The notes below the pieces were generated by a model. It saw nothing but the letters and a program-made list of their open reading frames with translations. It was not told the DNA's origin and searched no databases. Made by a program: the position numbers and the translations under genes. DNA of 64,000 nt from Adenophora triphylla var. japonica (Eukaryota > Streptophyta > Magnoliopsida > Asterales > Campanulaceae): NCBI GenBank assembly GCA_022495995.1, contig JAFEMH010001307.1, positions 1 through 64,000 of the forward strand, given 5' to 3'. Shown in pieces: positions 60,745-64,000 of the stretch (positions within the stretch are counted from its first letter, which is position 1; each line of letters starts with the position of its first letter).

Positions 60745-62735
60745 AATATACTACACACACACACATATATACAAGATCAATATGCACTCTTTTAAGCTGC
60801 CAAGTGACTATGCAGCTAACCAAACAAGGATCAAGTCAAGACATTAGTTTGAAATTTATTGAATATAAGTATATGATAACCATGTTTCACATGTAGTTTG
60901 AGTGTATGATTAGCTTAAATCAGATTTAAATCAAGGTCCATATCAAAACCTCTTGATGAAATAATTCCTACAGGACTTGGAGAACGACCATATTCCAGTC
61001 TGAGCTTTTCGTTTTGACAATAAGATCTAGCATGAAGTTGATTATTAGCAGTCAGTGTTCATTTATTGTTCATTAGATTGAAATGACTGGATCATACACC
61101 AGATTCAATGGCTCTCTTATCAGCTGATATCACAATCTCAACTCCTGATAAGTTAGATGGTATTAGTCGAATTTGGCATAGCCGAATCTATATGATAAAG
61201 GTATTTCTCTCTCTGTTCCTTCTTTATGCTGGAAATGTTGTAGTTACAGTTAAATCCCCCTCCAACTCTCCGTTTCTTACCAGCTGCAGTTAACTTTCAC
61301 ATTATCATTTAATTATGCTCTAAAAGACTTGAAAATGACTTGGAATTAATGGTTAATATTTATTAATGATACTTTTTTGTTAGGTTGGGCTTATATTTTG
61401 GAATAGATTCACTTACTTGGTGCTGATCGTGGACCTATTTTGGAGGTACTTGTTTAGTAGTTACTCTCACTGCAAATATATTTTAGAACAAAACAAACTT
61501 AAAGCCTACGAAAGCGAATCCTTTTATTGGGAAATGCAATAGACGTGGTCACGTGAGGCATGTCCTTCCACCGAATTGTCTATGACTGTTTGTTGTTAAT
61601 TTTTGTTGGACCTTCAGGGTACTCCCAGTTAACTCTCTTCGTTTTTTCCTACTATCTTAACTTGTTTATGGAACTCATCCGTCAAAAGTATAGGGACATT
61701 ACGCTAGTTCTATTACCTTAGAATCTCTAACTTGGAGCAGATCTGGAAGACAATACACCACTGTATGTAGTTGCTAAAACATGTATTCTAGAATATTTGT
61801 TCTGAATCAAAATGCAAATTCACATGCATCATTTTATCAGTCACCCCCGAGGACAAGTGCTTCTTCTGTCAGTTGCATCTCTTTGTTTGCATGTGCATTT
61901 CCTTTAACTATATCTTGAAACCATGACATTTTGTTTTGATCTTCCTACTGCTTTCCATAAATCAACGTGCATCGTGTGAGGATTGAACACCCCGCCTCTC
62001 CGTCATAAGAGGTGGGCAGCATAACTGGCTTACGAGTTTTGAGCGGTGATTGGTTAAGATATTCTGAAATTATGATTTTTTTATTATTATTGCAAACGAC
62101 AAAGTGACATTCAGAATGGCCAAGTTTTATTCATTGCATTCCCAAGTTATTTTTTCGGTTCAGCTAAAGAAAATCAAATGGAGGCAATCATCATTATCAT
62201 CAAATTGTTTATCCAATCTTTGTTAGTAAGCTTAGCAACTGCTAGTTCCGATGCTTCCTTGTTTTTTTTTTCATAGGTAATGCATCCCTGTTGATTGATC
62301 AGGTTATTTTGAGCACACCGTCATTTCCCAAGGGCCAAGGTTGCCTGTATGCTGGCATCTTGCTGTTGAAACTCACATTCTCAGAGTCTCTATGTAGGTC
62401 TACCAAAATGTAAGAATTATGTTTCTAAGTAAATGACCAGCGGACAGCACGATAATAACCAAAGCTACATGGGAATATGCTTTGAATGATGTTCAATATG
62501 GGTAAGTAGTTACGCTCATGAGATTCTCATAAAATACTCTGGTTGCTATTCTTTTGTTGTTGAGTGAAAAAGCTAGAATTCTTGTCCTGTGATTTTCCAG
62601 GGCAATTGTGTAAAGCGATACTAGGTTTAAAAAGTGGTTGTCGGAAGGATCGGAACCCCCAATTCCATCCGTGCTGAGTTAAGTCCTCACTCAATTCCTC
62701 TTTTCGTGACTTTTTCTTAAGAACTATTAGTTTTT
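60745..62735. other. Right flank, no recognised gene
   Basis: I see intron-like DNA with short open pieces. One at 61,108-61,205 (MALLSADITISTPDKLDG) has an AAG/GTATTT donor but no family I can name. 62,676-62,730 (cctcactc, then ttttcgtgac and tttcttaagaac) is a relative of 31,492-31,535, so this flank is part of the same RadA-like gene region. Confidence 0.4.
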
Positions 62736-62739
62736 TCAG

Positions 62740-62798
62740 TTTCATTGGTTTTGGTTGGTGGTGATCCTGGTTTTGGAAAAGTTACATTAATGTTACAG
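62740..62798 (+). pseudogene. RadA-like P-loop exon, third type copy
   Basis: After acceptor tttttcag it reads LVLVGGDPGFGKVTLMLQ up to a GT donor. This is the most complete P-loop in the window, with G-G-D-P-G-x-G-K intact and no stop, though V replaces the usual S after K. It may belong to a less damaged gene copy, but no other exon of it is recognisable downstream before the window ends. Confidence 0.75.
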
Positions 62799-63408
62799 GT
62801 ACATTAGATCTTACCTGGCAACAAGGCCCTGCAATGACTTGTTTTCTGGAGGATCTCTAGCAAGAAACGAGCCAAATACATTAATATTCAAAACTGAAAT
62901 TGTTCATTTTAACCCTTACCATTGTCGTCACATTTTTTAATATATTATTACCTTTTTGTTTTTTTTTTTTGCTTCTCCAAAATTTCTTCCACTTGTTTCT
63001 TCTTTTAAATTTCCTTTTAGTTTTCGATTTTTAGTATTAATATTATCATTCCAAAATGTGAATGTCTAAACAAGAAAATAATTTTAATGTGAATTGTTTT
63101 TATAAAAAAACACGTTTTTTTTCTAATTTTAAGGGAAAATCATTTTTACACTGACACTTAATAATACATGCATTGACATTATTTATACTGACACTCTATT
63201 ACTTTAACACTGGCTCTATCTGGGGAATTAAAACACGTTTTTTCTAACCTTAAAGAAAAACACGTTTTTTGTAATATTTTGGCTTATAATGTAGCTTTAT
63301 GGTGGTATAAATTATTTAGAAATATATCAATATATTTTTAAAAATATTTGATTAATTTTAATGCCATCTTATGCAATTTTAATGATGTTAGTTAAAGTGA
63401 ATATTGAA
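62799..63408. other. AT-rich stretch with repeated aaacacgttttt motifs
   Basis: The motif aaaacacgtttttt or near variants occurs at about 63,108, 63,230 and 63,257. There is no coding signal. Confidence 0.45.
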
Positions 63409-63410
63409 TA

Positions 63411-63685
63411 CTCCCTCCGTCCCAATAAAAGCTTCACTAATTACCCAAAAGAGTGTCCCGTTAAAAGCTTCACCTTTCCTTTTTTGGCAAAGAATTTTTA
63501 CTATTTCCTTCACTCATTCTCTTTCCTACATTATTTTAATACTCACAACACCATTATAATTTACTATTCCCTCCACTAATTCTCTCTCCTATTTTCAAAT
63601 TACACTCACAACATTTTTTTCCCTCTCATTTCCATAATATGCGTGCCGGGCAAAAAGAATGAAGCAATTGTTGGGACGGAGGGAG
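63411..63685. mobile_element. Stowaway MITE, right flank
   Basis: 275 bases with ends CTCCCTCCGTCCCAA and TTGGGACGGAGGGAG and TA on both sides (63,409 and 63,686). The interior phrases actcacaacaccattataatttactat and ctctctcct are shared with the 30,386 element, so they belong to one family group. Confidence 0.95.
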
Positions 63686-63750
63686 TATTTTGTAAAACAT
63701 TTGATAAATTTTAATGTGCCAAATAGCTTTAGCTTAAGTGACATTTAGTT

Positions 63751-63832
63751 TAAGTGGCATATGATCTCCCTTTTTACATGATAATTTAGTAATTTTATGT
63801 GTCATTCTTTTAATTGATTTAATTATTTATGT
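63751..63832 (+). repeat. Segment also present at 19,591-19,680
   Basis: aagtggcatatgatctcc, acatgataatttagtaatttt and ttaattgatttaattattta are shared. The two then diverge: here about 155 bases rich in ctag palindromes intervene before ttattaataaaaa. Confidence 0.8.
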
Positions 63833-63843
63833 CAAAATTTTGT

Positions 63844-63968
63844 AAAAAACTAGTTTTTTCGTAACATAAGAAAAAAACTAGTTTTAAAGTATCAAGTCTA
63901 ACTAATAAAAGTGATGAATAGTTTTGAAAACTAGTTTTTTATAACATTTTGAAAAAAACTAGTTTTTT
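63844..63968. repeat. Four A/T-armed CTAG palindromes
   Basis: aaaaaactagtttttt at 63,844-63,859 and 63,953-63,968, and aaaactagtttt at 63,874-63,885 and 63,927-63,938, are perfect palindromes within 125 bases. They occupy exactly the stretch missing from the relative at 19,680. Confidence 0.85.
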
Positions 63969-64000
63969 CACAAGAGTTACTCATTATTTATTAATAAAAA

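Noticed and set aside
61961..62060. Possible tRNA on the minus strand (gtgttcaatcct resembles a T-loop)
   Set aside because: No consistent acceptor or anticodon stem could be folded around it, and the T-stem does not pair.

Overview
This is plant nuclear DNA, most likely from a eudicot. It is AT-rich, carries degenerate GT-AG introns, many Stowaway-type MITEs (ends CTCCCTCCGTCCC with TA target sites), Ty1/copia and Ty3/gypsy fragments, a Cassandra-like TRIM with 5S rRNA sequence in its LTRs, and a piece of plant 25S rRNA. I could not fix the species. I see no complete host protein-coding gene: recognisable coding matter consists of exon-intron gene fragments carrying stops and frameshifts, plus transposon remains.

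The dominant structure is a head-to-tail segmental duplication. Copy 1 runs from before base 1 to about 32,014. Copy 2 runs from about 32,015 to about 60,524 and repeats the same order of features with only scattered substitutions by eye. Right flank not shared in this arrangement follows (60,525-64,000). The copies differ by discrete events. Copy 1 alone has PRP40 sequence at 2.1-6.1 kb, the longer 25S piece plus a second PRP40 piece (18.5-19.7 kb) and the Cassandra element (21.5-22.2 kb). Copy 2 alone has the FPP exons (34.2-34.7 kb) and a gypsy LTR with leader (38.9-40.1 kb).

Order within each unit: a broken PRP40 splicing-factor gene; (copy 2 only) two clean exons of a filament-like plant protein (FPP); copia RT/RNase H and gypsy gag remnants on the minus strand; a first exon resembling ATM kinase; a tripeptidyl-peptidase II (TPP2) pseudogene with scrambled exon order; a 25S rRNA fragment; a promoter-like leader; a gypsy integrase tail; a Stowaway MITE; a TATA promoter in front of a 5 kb block of degenerate repeats with a LINE-type RNase H remnant; unidentified exon-like pieces; a second MITE; and exons resembling the RadA/Sms repair ATPase. 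The RadA P-loop exon recurs twice more in the right flank.

All captured host gene fragments read on the plus strand and keep intron-like spacers, so they were taken as genomic DNA rather than as retrocopies. Several copy-specific junctions carry short templated insertions, direct or inverted, which points to error-prone break repair. The genes do not work together as a pathway. The interest lies in how the mosaic was built and duplicated. I found no functional new system that I could defend.
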